From the NCBI RefSeq assembly GCF_900055185.1, contig NZ_FIZX01000002.1:1-64000 (forward strand): DNA of 64,000 nt. Reading direction: 5' to 3'. The notes under the pieces are model-generated. The model made no database searches. It was not told the origin of the DNA and saw only the letters and a program-made list of their open reading frames with translations. Of this stretch, positions 45,394-54,551 are shown piece after piece. The first letter of the stretch is position 1; the number at the start of each line of letters is the position of its first letter. Origin of the DNA: Grimontia celer. GTDB lineage: Bacteria; Pseudomonadota; Gammaproteobacteria; Enterobacterales; Vibrionaceae. A program made the translations under genes and the position numbers.

Positions 45394-46842
45394 ATGAGCA
45401 CGCCGAAGTCAGCCGGATTTATCCCATTCAGCTGGTCGAGCAAAAGCCTCCGGTTTCAAATGTTAGCGACTGCCTTCACCGTGCTGCTTGCAGTCAGTGT
45501 GGTAACACTTTGGGCTGCCAACCGCTATGCCCACCATACAGCGCAACTCTCGTATGACCGCTCTTTAGGCGGTGCGGCGTTCCAAATCATCGATAACGTC
45601 CGTTATATCAATCTGAGTTGGATTGTTGATATTCCCATCTCAGCATTCAAAGTACTGGCGCAGTCTCCTACCGACCGGGTGTTTTACTTGGTAGTGAACG
45701 AAGACAGAAAAGTGATTACCGGCTACGACGATCTCATGAAGCAGGCTGAGGTTGTGGAACATATTGATGACTATCCCGATCAATTGGAGCCCAGCGCTCT
45801 GTTTTTCGACATGACCTACCGTGGGGAACCCTTTAGATTCACCATCGTCAGTAATTCCATCAATACGCCAAGCGGTTTAAAGGATGTGTATGTCTTGGTG
45901 GGACAAACACTCAACTCCCGTAATTCACTGCAAGATGAAATCACCTTTCAGGCGCGAAACCTCGTTTTTCTGGTCATTCTGACGTCACTGACCCTGACAT
46001 TGCTATCGACATGGAAGATCATTCGCCCAATCCGAAACATCAATAAGAAGATTGCGAAGCGCTCCAATGTTGACTTAACCCCAATCAGCCATCAAGGTCC
46101 TCAGGAAGTCGATCACCTTATCACCACCATCAACCGCTTTATGGAGCAGTTGGACACTACGCTTCGCAACCTCAAAAACTTCACAGGCGAAGCGGCCCAC
46201 CAGCTGAAAACGCCCCTTTCTGGTTTGAAAGCACAGGCACAATTAGCGCGCGATAACGCCCAGGATGAAGAGACCAAATCGCGCCTCGCGCATGTTCTCT
46301 CAGCCTGTGATCACCTCGACCGTACCATCACCCAGTTGTTGAATCAGGCCACCATTACGCACCGTCACCGCAGCCTGGCACCGAGTGCGATTAATCTGAA
46401 CGATCAGGTAACAACCGTGTGCAGAGATCTGGCAATGAATGCCTTGTCGCGGGGCGTTGAGCTCGGCTATCACGAATCCGACACTGTCCTGGTGAATGGC
46501 GATGACTTTGCTCTTTCCCAGATGCTGCAAAACCTGATCGAAAACGCCATCAAGTACAGCCCGGATAACAGCGCGGTTGATATTCAGTTGAGCGCGGAAA
46601 AAGAGAATGCGGTGCTGCTGATTCAGGACCATGGCAATGGCATTTCTGACGAAGACAAACCCCACGTGTTCGAGCGCTTTTACCGAAGTCCAAACAACAC
46701 CAGCCAAGGAACGGGGTTAGGCATGGCCATTGCCCTGGATGTCGCCAAGAACTTCAATGCCTCGCTGACGCTTGAAGACAATGAGCCTCACGGACTAAGG
46801 GTTAAAGTCGTTTTCCCGGAAGGCAGTTGGAGGCACGCATGA
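45394..46842 (+). CDS. Sensor histidine kinase (TctE-like)
   Basis: The 482-residue kinase has two membrane helices (FTVLLAVSVVTLWAANRY near 24-41 and LVFLVILTSLTLTLLSTW near 190-207) around a periplasmic sensor loop, a HAMP segment, the phospho-acceptor His in EAAHQLKTPLSG, the N-box NLIENAIKYS and G-boxes HGNGISDED and GTGLGMAIA. It partners the regulator two bases upstream. Its stop overlaps the next start as ATGA, so the binding protein may act as its ligand sensor. Confidence 0.92.
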   Translation: MSTPKSAGFIPFSWSSKSLRFQMLATAFTVLLAVSVVTLWAANRYAHHTAQLSYDRSLGGAAFQIIDNVRYINLSWIVDIPISAFKVLAQSPTDRVFYLVVNEDRKVITGYDDLMKQAEVVEHIDDYPDQLEPSALFFDMTYRGEPFRFTIVSNSINTPSGLKDVYVLVGQTLNSRNSLQDEITFQARNLVFLVILTSLTLTLLSTWKIIRPIRNINKKIAKRSNVDLTPISHQGPQEVDHLITTINRFMEQLDTTLRNLKNFTGEAAHQLKTPLSGLKAQAQLARDNAQDEETKSRLAHVLSACDHLDRTITQLLNQATITHRHRSLAPSAINLNDQVTTVCRDLAMNALSRGVELGYHESDTVLVNGDDFALSQMLQNLIENAIKYSPDNSAVDIQLSAEKENAVLLIQDHGNGISDEDKPHVFERFYRSPNNTSQGTGLGMAIALDVAKNFNASLTLEDNEPHGLRVKVVFPEGSWRHA

Positions 46843-47879
46843 CCGTATTGAGAATATGGCTTCTGGCCTTGTTGCTGACCTCGTCCTTCACCTATGCCGA
46901 GACACTGCGAGTTTATGCCGCAGCACAAGTCTCCGAAATGCAGCCGCTGCTTTTTGACTTTCAGCGACGCCATCCCGATGTCGATCTTGAATACAAAGTC
47001 TTCAATAGTAACAAGCTCAATCAATACATTCGCAATGGCACCCAGCCTCAGCCAGATGTGACCATCAGTTCAGTCATGGATCTGCAGTTCAGGCTGGTCA
47101 ACGATGGTTATGCCCTTCCCTATCGGCCTGTGGCCAGACGCGCGACCAACACACAGGATCTGCTTCCAAGATGGGCAGTGTGGCGGGATGAGTTGTACGG
47201 TTTCAGCTTCGAACCCGCGGTGATTGTGCTGAACAAAGCCTTCATGAAAGACAAAGTGGTGCCGAAAAGCCGTGTCGAATTGCTCAGTTTTATCCGCCGC
47301 TACGGGGATGAGCTAAACGGCAAGATTGGCACTTATGACATCCGCGCGGTAGGCATTGGCTACCTCTTGTGGTCTTTCGAGCGTATTCAGGCTGCGAACT
47401 ATGGCCAAATCCTTGAGCTGTTTAAGCAACACAACGCCCGCACCTTTCCCAGCTCAGTTTCCATGCTCAGCGCCCTTAGGAAAGAAGAGTTGCTGCTGGC
47501 TTACAACATCATGGGCTCTTACGCCCGAAGCTGGGAAGAGCGTTATGGCGATATCATTGTGGTCGCCGCCGAAGACTACACACCCGTGGTGATCCGTTCT
47601 GCATTCATCAACAAAACCACCGAAGTGCCTGATGCCGCCAAACGATTTCTCAATTATCTGGTGTCTTACAAAGGCCAGCAGATGATGGCACGGGAAACCA
47701 ACATGCCACCTATCCGTCTCGACATCGACAGCCCCAAATCAGCCAACTTTATGCGTGCAAATCTGATTGACCAGCTCAAGCCCATCCCAATGGACGTCAC
47801 CTTGCTGGTGAGTTCAGATCAGAACAAACGGGAAATCGTCATCACTGAATGGGAGAACGCGCTCAAAGAGTTTGAGTAG
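46839..47879 (+). CDS. Periplasmic binding protein coupled to the two-component system (COG1840 type)
   Basis: The 346-residue protein has a signal peptide (SSFTYA near 20) and an iron/phosphoglycerate-type binding fold (LRVYAAAQVSEMQPLLFDFQ at the mature start, QPDVTISSVMDLQF near 67). GGAGG before ATG 46839 and overlap with the kinase stop show coupled translation. Because no ABC permease follows, it is more likely an accessory sensor, as PgtC is for the PgtAB system, than a transport component. Confidence 0.82.
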   Translation: MTVLRIWLLALLLTSSFTYAETLRVYAAAQVSEMQPLLFDFQRRHPDVDLEYKVFNSNKLNQYIRNGTQPQPDVTISSVMDLQFRLVNDGYALPYRPVARRATNTQDLLPRWAVWRDELYGFSFEPAVIVLNKAFMKDKVVPKSRVELLSFIRRYGDELNGKIGTYDIRAVGIGYLLWSFERIQAANYGQILELFKQHNARTFPSSVSMLSALRKEELLLAYNIMGSYARSWEERYGDIIVVAAEDYTPVVIRSAFINKTTEVPDAAKRFLNYLVSYKGQQMMARETNMPPIRLDIDSPKSANFMRANLIDQLKPIPMDVTLLVSSDQNKREIVITEWENALKEFE

Positions 47880-48087
47880 TTGTTAATCCGCAAACGCCCC
47901 ATCCTTTCAGATCACATCTAAAACGCCGACTTGGTTTCCCAAATCGATCAATGTAAACATTTTGTTATCGAGCTGTAACGCTGTCAGCTTCGTGACAGTT
48001 TCGCCCCTTAGCTTGGATGGTGAATTCAAAAGAATCACATATCCCAACCGCCAACAGAGCGGTTTGAGCAAAGCAGAAGGTGAAAAG

Positions 48088-48216
48088 ATGTTTACTTACA
48101 GCAAAGGCAAGCAAGGAGCTTTTCCAGCGCTCTCATCAAAACACGTTTCCCGGGACGGCACGTCATGCCTGAGGCTAAACGGCCAACTCCCAAAAGAGTA
48201 CAACACCCAGATCTAA
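48088..48216 (+). CDS. Possible leader peptide or small protein upstream of tctA
   Basis: A 42-codon frame (MFTYSKGKQGAFPALS start) has AAGGTG six bases before ATG 48088 and ends 13 bp before a strong terminator that precedes tctA. The product is basic with one Cys and no known similarity to me. It could be a leader peptide or a chance frame. The surrounding leader (47880-48292) also holds a perfect inverted repeat CTGTCA / TGACAG at 47981-47998 and a smaller hairpin AACCG / CGGTT near 48044-48063. Confidence 0.4.
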   Translation: MFTYSKGKQGAFPALSSKHVSRDGTSCLRLNGQLPKEYNTQI

Positions 48217-48229
48217 CCTTTTCCCACTT

Positions 48230-48274
48230 GAGGCTCTATACGCTGATGCCTGCGTGTATTGAGCCTCCTTTTTA
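48230..48274 (+). terminator. Terminator-like hairpin in the tctA leader
   Basis: GAGGCTCTATACGC pairs with GCGTGTATTGAGCCTC (one G-U pair and a small bulge), followed by CTTTTTATT. It ends 19 bp before the tctA start codon, which leaves no room for a separate promoter. Expression of tctA therefore requires read-through, which points to attenuation or antitermination. Confidence 0.75.
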
Positions 48275-48292
48275 TTCAAAAGGCGACGTTGT

Positions 48293-50284
48293 ATGTTCAG
48301 CGAATTACTTGATTCTCTCCAAACCATTCTCAGCCTGAACCACATCACTTTTATGCTTGGTGGCGTGATTTTGGGATTGGCGATTGGTATTTTTCCCGGC
48401 CTTGGCGGTATCGCCGGGCTTTCCCTGTTATTGCCGTTTCTCTATGGCATGGATCCGATTTCTGCTCTGGCAATGCTGATTGGTCTGGTGGCTGTTATCC
48501 CAACTTCTGACACCTTTACATCCGTGTTGATGGGAATTCCCGGTTCCAGTGGCTCGCAAGCCACCGTGCTTGATGGCTTCCCAATGGCAAAAAAAGGTCA
48601 GGCCGCGCGGGCGCTTTCCGCCGCTTTTACCTCATCACTGTTTGGCGGATTGTTCGGGGCTCTCATACTGACTGGCTTTGTACTCATTGCCCGTCCGGTG
48701 ATCCTGGCATTTGGCTCAGCCGAACTTTTCATGCTGACCATTCTCGGTCTCAGCATGGTTGGGGCTTTAGCAGGCAAGAGTTTCGTGAAAGGCCTCTCCG
48801 CCTGTGGCATGGGTGTACTGCTCGGCAGCGTGGGTAGTGCGCCAGCCACGGGTGAATACCGCATGGTTTTCGACAATTTTTATCTGATGGATGGTGTGCC
48901 GCTGGTGGTGGTAGGTCTGGGTATTTTCGCCCTGCCGGAAATCATTGATTTACTGCGCCAGAACAAACCCATCGCCAATGCCAGCAATCTGGGAACAGGT
49001 TGGATGGAAGGTATCCGTGATTTTGTGCAAAACAAATGGCTGGCGATTCGCTGCAGTGTGATTGGCTGTGTGATTGGTGCCCTGCCAGGTCTTGGGGGCA
49101 GCGTAGTGGACTGGATTGCCTACGGTCATGCCGTGCAAACCACCAAAGGCAAATCCGAATTCGGCCACGGCGATGTACGGGGTGTGATTGCACCGGAATC
49201 TTCCAATAATGCCAAAGAAGGTGGTGGATTGGTGCCGACCTTGCTGTTCGGTATTCCCGGCTCCGGCAGTATGGCCGTATTCCTTGGCGGCATGGTACTT
49301 GTGGGCCTTGAACCGGGCCCCGCTATGGTCAGTACAGATCTCGATATCACCTATACCATCGTCTGGTCACTTGCACTCGCCAATGTGTTTGGTGCTGGCG
49401 CATGTATGTTCATTTCACCTTGGGTTGCGAAACTGACTACCATTCGTTACACCCTGTTAGCGCCATTTATGGTGATGGTAATTTGCTTTGCAGCCTTTCA
49501 GGCAACGCGTGATCTTGGAGACCTCATAACCCTCGTCTCGATAGGTTTCCTCGGTGTTTTGATGAAGCGTTTCGACTGGCCGCGCCCTGCTTTCCTGATT
49601 GGTTTTGTACTCGCTAACGGAATGGAAACCTACCTCTATCAAGCAGTGCAGTTTGATGGTGTAGGATTCCTGGCTCGCCCGGGCGTGATCATTATTGGCC
49701 TTATCACGATAGCTTCTCTGGTCTTTATGTATCGCCAAAACGCGAAGAAACAAAAAGAGACTCAGGAGAAAAACGACGCAGAAACGCCAACGGCTTATAA
49801 CCGCAAGCCGCAAATCATCTTCGCTGCGTTGATCAATGTGTCGTTCCTTTACTGCATCTATGACGGCTTTCAGCAAAGCTTCCTTGGCGGAGTTTTCACC
49901 ATAGTGATTGGCTGTTTGATGTGGGTGCTTTCTGGGATCGTGCTTTGGCAACTGCTGAGTAAACCAAGCACCGATCCGATCTACTTTGACCTTGAGTACG
50001 TGCAAGGCTATGCGTTCAACAAAGATGCCATCAGCATGATGCACTACCTCTATTGGCTGATTGGCTTAGTGGTTGGCTGCTACTTCCTGGGCTATGTGAT
50101 CGCGATTACCGTGTTCTTTATTGCCTTTCTGGTGGTGAAAGCCGGCCTCAGTCTGCTACGCGCATCGTTACTGACATTCTTGGCCGTCGGTTTCCTCCTA
50201 TTCCTGACCAACGCCATGGTGTTGGAGCTGCCAATAGGCTTGCTGCAGGAAAGTGTTGAACTGCCGTGGCCATTTGGCTACTAA
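48293..50284 (+). CDS. Tripartite tricarboxylate transporter permease, TctA-TctB fusion
   Basis: The 663-residue membrane protein carries a full TctA domain (GIFPGLGGIAGLSLLLPFLY near 32-51, GIPGSSGSQATVLDGFPMAK, later GIPGSGSMAVFLGGM) and, from about 510, four helices of the TctB type (IIFAALINVSFLYCIYD onward). TctA alone is about 500 residues, so this is a fusion of the large and small membrane subunits. No TctC-type binding protein is nearby. It takes up a carboxylate using an ion gradient; regulation by the upstream TctDE-like pair is likely. AAGGCGACG precedes the start. Confidence 0.9.
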   Translation: MFSELLDSLQTILSLNHITFMLGGVILGLAIGIFPGLGGIAGLSLLLPFLYGMDPISALAMLIGLVAVIPTSDTFTSVLMGIPGSSGSQATVLDGFPMAKKGQAARALSAAFTSSLFGGLFGALILTGFVLIARPVILAFGSAELFMLTILGLSMVGALAGKSFVKGLSACGMGVLLGSVGSAPATGEYRMVFDNFYLMDGVPLVVVGLGIFALPEIIDLLRQNKPIANASNLGTGWMEGIRDFVQNKWLAIRCSVIGCVIGALPGLGGSVVDWIAYGHAVQTTKGKSEFGHGDVRGVIAPESSNNAKEGGGLVPTLLFGIPGSGSMAVFLGGMVLVGLEPGPAMVSTDLDITYTIVWSLALANVFGAGACMFISPWVAKLTTIRYTLLAPFMVMVICFAAFQATRDLGDLITLVSIGFLGVLMKRFDWPRPAFLIGFVLANGMETYLYQAVQFDGVGFLARPGVIIIGLITIASLVFMYRQNAKKQKETQEKNDAETPTAYNRKPQIIFAALINVSFLYCIYDGFQQSFLGGVFTIVIGCLMWVLSGIVLWQLLSKPSTDPIYFDLEYVQGYAFNKDAISMMHYLYWLIGLVVGCYFLGYVIAITVFFIAFLVVKAGLSLLRASLLTFLAVGFLLFLTNAMVLELPIGLLQESVELPWPFGY

Positions 50285-50296
50285 CTGGAGGCCTGT

Positions 50297-51154
50297 ATGA
50301 CTATCAAAACCATCATCATGCCCTTTGCATCTCACGCGTATGCCAGGGAAAGACTGGAAGGCGCGCTGAATGTCGCGCGCTATTTCGGGGCGCATCTGGA
50401 TGTGCTGCACGCCAAGATCAATCCGCGCCAGTTGCTGCCGGAAGAGAGCCAGTTGATCTCAGATGAGTTCTACAAACGCATCGACCAAATCGTGTCGGAT
50501 TACGTCAGTGAAGATTTTGAATCTGTGCGGGAAGCGTTTGATGAAGCCTGCAAATCTCTCGGGATTTCCCAACAGGCAGCCACACCGGGACAGACTCAAA
50601 GCACCTCTTTTTGGCATGATGTGCCCGGGTTTCGCGGTGAAGTTGTGGCGGAGAGGGGGAAGATTTCTGACCTCACTGTGGTGCCTCAACCTAAGCGTGG
50701 CAAAACCAGCGTCAGCTTTGAGGCAGCCATTCTTCACAGCGGAAAACCTGTACTGGTGATGCCCCGTACACAGACCGCGTTTTCACCTAAGAGCGTGGTC
50801 ATTGCATGGAATGGCGACACACAAGCCGTGCGTGCTGTGGCTGCGGCCATGCCCTTACTGAAACGTGCGGAGAAGGTCACCATCATCACCAGTGAGCGTT
50901 CAGAGACAAAACGCCCGACCCAGAAAGGGCTGCGGGATTACCTGGCGCTGCATGGTATCGATGGCGAATGCGTGGTGTTCAAATCAGGACGGATGCGCGT
51001 ACCACAAGCGCTGTTAGAAACCGCTAACCAACACAATGCGGACTTGATTGTGTGTGGGGCTTACGCGCATCAGCGAATCCATCAGCAGATGTTTGGCGAT
51101 GTCACCAAAACCTTGCTGCGAAAATCAACACTCCCACTTCTAATGATCGGCTAA
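50297..51154 (+). CDS. Tandem universal stress protein (UspA family)
   Basis: The 285-residue protein has two Usp units. The first is degenerate (TIIMPFASHAYARERLEGAL); the second has SVVIAWNGDTQAVRAVAAAM and ends in the ATP-site motif CGAYAHQRIHQQMFGDVTKT and a short hydrophobic strand. Genes of this kind often accompany TctA-type transporters. It starts 12 bp after the transporter stop with GGAGG upstream and closes the operon. Confidence 0.88.
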   Translation: MTIKTIIMPFASHAYARERLEGALNVARYFGAHLDVLHAKINPRQLLPEESQLISDEFYKRIDQIVSDYVSEDFESVREAFDEACKSLGISQQAATPGQTQSTSFWHDVPGFRGEVVAERGKISDLTVVPQPKRGKTSVSFEAAILHSGKPVLVMPRTQTAFSPKSVVIAWNGDTQAVRAVAAAMPLLKRAEKVTIITSERSETKRPTQKGLRDYLALHGIDGECVVFKSGRMRVPQALLETANQHNADLIVCGAYAHQRIHQQMFGDVTKTLLRKSTLPLLMIG

Positions 51155-51183
51155 AAAACAACAACACCCATATGCCAACAAGA

Positions 51184-51212
51184 AAAGGCCACCGATAAAG
51201 GTGGCCTTTGAT
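51184..51212 (+). terminator. Terminator of the tctA-usp operon
   Basis: AAAGGCCACC / GGTGGCCTTT with a 6-base loop follows the usp gene by 30 bp. Confidence 0.85.
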
Positions 51213-51294
51213 TACGAGGTAAAGAGGTAAAAGCGAATAAACCAAAAAGCGATGATTATTTTATTCACGTTTCTGTGATTGTTTGGTTTCCCAG

Positions 51295-51372
51295 TCAGCC
51301 GTGGAGACCCGCTTTTCGCATAATAAAGTCGTCAACACCAGTCGGGATAATCAAACCTACAACAGCTTCCAT
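51295..51372 (-). CDS. Possible 25-residue small protein
   Basis: The frame MEAVVGLIIPTGVDDFIMRK... on the minus strand has GAGGAG at the right distance before ATG 51372 and a stop at 51295. It lies in the 439-bp gap 51155-51593, which otherwise holds only two terminators. Low support because a 25-codon frame can occur by chance. Confidence 0.25.
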   Translation of the reverse strand: MEAVVGLIIPTGVDDFIMRKAGLHG

Positions 51373-51561
51373 ACACTCCTCATGTCGACCTTGGATGACT
51401 TCATCATATGCCAGAAATGAAAGGTGATTTGTGAATCTCGCCGAGAATTCAGCGCGCAGATTAACTTTATTTACTTACTGATTATTCTGCCTTTTTCATG
51501 CTTTATAATTTTTGCTATTGCGCCACTTAATGAATGATAGGCGGAAAGGTTTCAGGCACAA

Positions 51562-51588
51562 AAAAGGCAGCGGGAACGCTGCCTTTTG
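51562..51588. terminator. Terminator after the 71-residue protein gene
   Basis: AAAAGGCAGCG / CGCTGCCTTTT with a 4-base loop; symmetric A and T runs allow either direction. It lies 6 bp after the minus-strand gene. Confidence 0.85.
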
Positions 51589-51593
51589 AAATT

Positions 51594-51809
51594 CTATTTT
51601 GGAAGGAAAATACGATAGATCGCGCCTTCTTCATCTCTCAGACTGAGAGCCCGTTTGCCCGAGATTCGATGTCTGGAAGCTTCTTCAAAGCTCCAGTAAG
51701 TCGATTTCGCACCTTCTCGCATCGCGATACTGACACCCAGCGCTTTGAGCTCTTCCAGGTTATCAGATTCTCTGACGATATCGCCGCTAAGTACATTCAC
51801 CAGCTTCAT
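51594..51809 (-). CDS. Hypothetical protein, 71 residues
   Basis: The small soluble protein (KLVNVLSGDIVRESDNLEEL at the start, ending YRIFLPK) has GAGAGG before ATG 51809 and its own terminator, both of which support a real gene over the 111-codon frame on the opposite strand. No family recognised. Confidence 0.65.
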   Translation of the reverse strand: MKLVNVLSGDIVRESDNLEELKALGVSIAMREGAKSTYWSFEEASRHRISGKRALSLRDEEGAIYRIFLPK

Positions 51810-51994
51810 ACTGCATACCTCTCGTCGTTTAGGCTTTTCCTTAAACCTAAATTCGAGGCTAGCAAATGAATGTGACGATTTTTTGAACCATTTTTAGGAC
51901 TCGCTAATTTTTAGACGAGCCTCCGTACATCTTGTCGAATCCAGGAATGTTTCTCTCCCAAATAGGAGAGCCTTATCCCACCCTTTTTCTAATG

Positions 51995-52609
51995 TTAAAA
52001 CACTCGCCTAACTTCGGCATACTCGCCGCTGGTGCGTAATATCACCATCACAGTGTGGTCATTGCGATTGCGGAAAAACCAGCCATGGTTACCCGTGAAT
52101 GGAGCCGTTAACACACCTTGATCTTCAATCGCGCCGCGACCCTTTTCGTAGCTGATTGCATTGCCATTCCCATCACCATGTGCGTCAAAATTCACAGCTC
52201 CACCTTTAGCTTTCCATTCAAAGGTGGCTTGTTCTCCCTGCTGCATCATCAGCTTCACTTCCGCCCCTTGTCCGGGTTTAAGTGCCAACAGCACCCGGTC
52301 TTTCCAGACGGGTTTTTCGCCCTGAAACTCGGTGATAGCGGGTGTTTCTATTTCCTTGATATCTGACGTGACAACCAAACTATTGGTGGTTTTATCTGCT
52401 GCTGCCTCTTGGGCTAACTGCGTTTTGATATCCCCCATCTCTTTAAGTCCCAATACCCGGCCAATTCCCGTTGGGTCAATGCCATACTCCGCTGGAAAAA
52501 TCACTGTCACCAGCAAGACGATAGCCGTGACCAGCGCAATCAGCGTTGAGCGGATAAGCTGTTTCGACGTGGGCAATTCCGCGCGGGTGGGCATATCGGA
52601 GTTATACAT
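51995..52609 (-). CDS. Transmembrane anchor protein (HupE-associated)
   Basis: The 204-residue protein has one membrane helix near residues 20-40 (STLIALVTAIVLLVTVIFPA), a linker, and a periplasmic beta-rich domain from about 95 (VKLMMQQGEQATFEWKAKGG, NHGWFFRNRNDHTVMVILRT). GAAGGAATTC precedes the ATG. It follows the HupE/UreJ gene by 15 bp. Proteins of this kind are annotated only as membrane anchors; a role with HupE in metal handling is an inference. Confidence 0.75.
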   Translation of the reverse strand: MYNSDMPTRAELPTSKQLIRSTLIALVTAIVLLVTVIFPAEYGIDPTGIGRVLGLKEMGDIKTQLAQEAAADKTTNSLVVTSDIKEIETPAITEFQGEKPVWKDRVLLALKPGQGAEVKLMMQQGEQATFEWKAKGGAVNFDAHGDGNGNAISYEKGRGAIEDQGVLTAPFTGNHGWFFRNRNDHTVMVILRTSGEYAEVRRVF

Positions 52610-52624
52610 GTTGAATTCCTTCTC

Positions 52625-53329
52625 TTAATACTGCGCCACGACGTAGCCCGTTAACTGGTATCCAATAAGCATAAAACCCAGACTCATCATCACAACATTG
52701 GCAGAATAAGCCTGGCGATAAAAGTGGGTATGCCGACGCCAGAACCCCATCAGAATCAGTATCGCCCCTAAGGCCAAGAGTTGACCTATCTCGACCCCGA
52801 TATTGAAAGCCAGAAGGTTCGGCACCAACCCATCAAGCGAGATGTCGTAATCAATGATTTTGGATGAAAGACCAAAGCCGTGACAGAAGCCGAATAGCAA
52901 GGTGGCAAGTTTGGTGTTGGGTTGGACACCAAACCAGCGCTGGAAGGCACCGAGGTTATCCATGGCTTTGTACACCACAGAAAGGCCAATAATGGCGTCA
53001 ATGATGTAACTGTTGATACCGATGTTGAAATAGACGCCCAGTAGCATTGTCGTTGAATGCCCCAGCGCAAACAGGCTGACATAAAGCGCTATGTGCTTTG
53101 GTCTGTAGAGAAAGAAGATAACGCCTAACAGGAAGAGGATGTGGTCGTAACCCGTCACCATATGCTTCGCACCAAGGTACATAAAAGCGATGATATGTGT
53201 GCCTGTGATTTCCTGAATGTAACCTTTGTCGCCTTCCGCGACGGCATGTGCAAACGCCTCTGAGCTGCTGATTGCAACCAAAATCAGCACAACTGTGCTG
53301 AGCATGGTTGAGAGCGTTTTTCTTTGCAT
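52625..53329 (-). CDS. HupE/UreJ family membrane protein
   Basis: The 234-residue protein has a signal peptide (SSEAFAHA near 20) and six or so helices with family His motifs: KHMVTGYDHILFLLGV, LFALGHSTTMLLG and GFCHGFGLSS. Such proteins are candidate nickel, cobalt or zinc permeases. GGAAG precedes ATG 53329; the open frame extends 11 codons further. Downstream on the same strand of the FecCD importer, 194 bp apart, it may belong to the same regulon. Confidence 0.87.
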   Translation of the reverse strand: MQRKTLSTMLSTVVLILVAISSSEAFAHAVAEGDKGYIQEITGTHIIAFMYLGAKHMVTGYDHILFLLGVIFFLYRPKHIALYVSLFALGHSTTMLLGVYFNIGINSYIIDAIIGLSVVYKAMDNLGAFQRWFGVQPNTKLATLLFGFCHGFGLSSKIIDYDISLDGLVPNLLAFNIGVEIGQLLALGAILILMGFWRRHTHFYRQAYSANVVMMSLGFMLIGYQLTGYVVAQY

Positions 53330-53523
53330 AATTCTTCCGTGATTGTTCCATTGAAAAAGCAACGTGTCCTTTGCTGCCTCAATGAGATGCCATCTAAACC
53401 GAAGAGCTTAGCGTCTTCATTTACCAAATGATCAAGAAAACAACAAAACAGTGAGATTGTCGCCATTACAGTTTTTGCACTCTCAACAGTATTGAGGAAA
53501 ACTTGACCACACTCCCCATTCTT

Positions 53524-54534
53524 TCAACGGGCTGGCTTTTTCCAAACAAGGTAGAGCACAAACAAACCGCCCAATGCGGCAGTAACAATGCCAACTGGCA
53601 ACTCCTGTGGCGCCAAGATGGTGCGACTGACAAGATCGCCAAGGGTTAAGATTACCGCGCCCCACAATGCAATGAGGGGCAACGCGCGCTTGTGGGTCAT
53701 CCCTGAAAAAGGACGCACCAGATGAGGCACCATTAATCCCACAAACCCAACTACACCAGTGAGTGCAACAATCGAAGCCGTACAAAAAGCGCAGCACAGA
53801 AACACTTCACTTTGCAGCCTGTGAACATTGATACCAAGCGAAAGGGACGTTTGCTCGCTGACAAGCAAGGTATCCAACTCCCGATATCGCACCAGAATCA
53901 GAACCACCAAGCAGAGCAGGCCCACAGCAGCAAAAATCAGGTTATCCCAACGCGCTAAACCCAGTCCGCCCATCGTCCAGAACAAAATTGAGCTCGCAGC
54001 ACGTTGGTCACCAGAATAGATAAGAAAGCTGGTCACAGCGCCAAACAGAAAGGAGATAGCCAATCCACAAAGGACAATGTTGTTGTCGCCTTGCTTTTTC
54101 TGGAGGGAAAAGAGCATCAATACCGCAGCGGCTGAGACGATTCCCCCAGCAAATGCAGCGATAGGCAGTGACCATACCCCAAGTGCATCACCAAGCTTGG
54201 TAATCACCAATACCGCCCCCGCCGACGCCCCAGACGATAAGCCAAATAGGAAAGGATCCGCCAAATCATTGCGTGTGGTGGTTTGAAGCAAAGCACCCAC
54301 CAAGGCTAAACCAGCACCTGCAATCAGTGCGAGTATGGCTCTCGGTAACCTCAAATCCATCAGGATACGGCTTGTCATGCTGACATCGTCTTCGTTGAAC
54401 GAGCTCAAGCCTTCAAGCACTTGTGCTAAGGACAACGGCACAGTTCCAAACTGCAAACTCAGCACAAAAGCAATCAGCATGGTACTGATACCCAGTAGCC
54501 ATGCTGCGCGGTATTTGTTGATTCCTGAAATCAA
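53524..54534 (-). CDS. FecCD-family metal-chelate ABC permease
   Basis: The 336-residue permease has about nine to ten hydrophobic helices and the family motifs LPRAILALIAGAGLALVGALLQ, DPFLFGLSSGASAGAV and, near the end, GFVGLMVPHLVRPFSG and PQELPVGIVTAALGGLFVLYL. The only start near the beginning is TTG 54534, and its ribosome site is poor. It works with the binding protein and ATPase upstream to import a metal complex, such as a metallophore or cobalamin. Confidence 0.9.
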   Translation of the reverse strand: MISGINKYRAAWLLGISTMLIAFVLSLQFGTVPLSLAQVLEGLSSFNEDDVSMTSRILMDLRLPRAILALIAGAGLALVGALLQTTTRNDLADPFLFGLSSGASAGAVLVITKLGDALGVWSLPIAAFAGGIVSAAAVLMLFSLQKKQGDNNIVLCGLAISFLFGAVTSFLIYSGDQRAASSILFWTMGGLGLARWDNLIFAAVGLLCLVVLILVRYRELDTLLVSEQTSLSLGINVHRLQSEVFLCCAFCTASIVALTGVVGFVGLMVPHLVRPFSGMTHKRALPLIALWGAVILTLGDLVSRTILAPQELPVGIVTAALGGLFVLYLVWKKPAR

Positions 54535-54551
54535 TCTAGGTGCTTTCTAGG

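Noticed and set aside
49457-50044. 195-codon minus-strand frame opposite the TctA-TctB fusion
   Set aside because: Antisense to a well-supported transmembrane domain; no ribosome site or recognisable motif.
51534-51869. 111-codon plus-strand frame over the 71-residue protein gene
   Set aside because: The minus-strand gene has a ribosome site and its own terminator; the plus-strand frame runs through that terminator.
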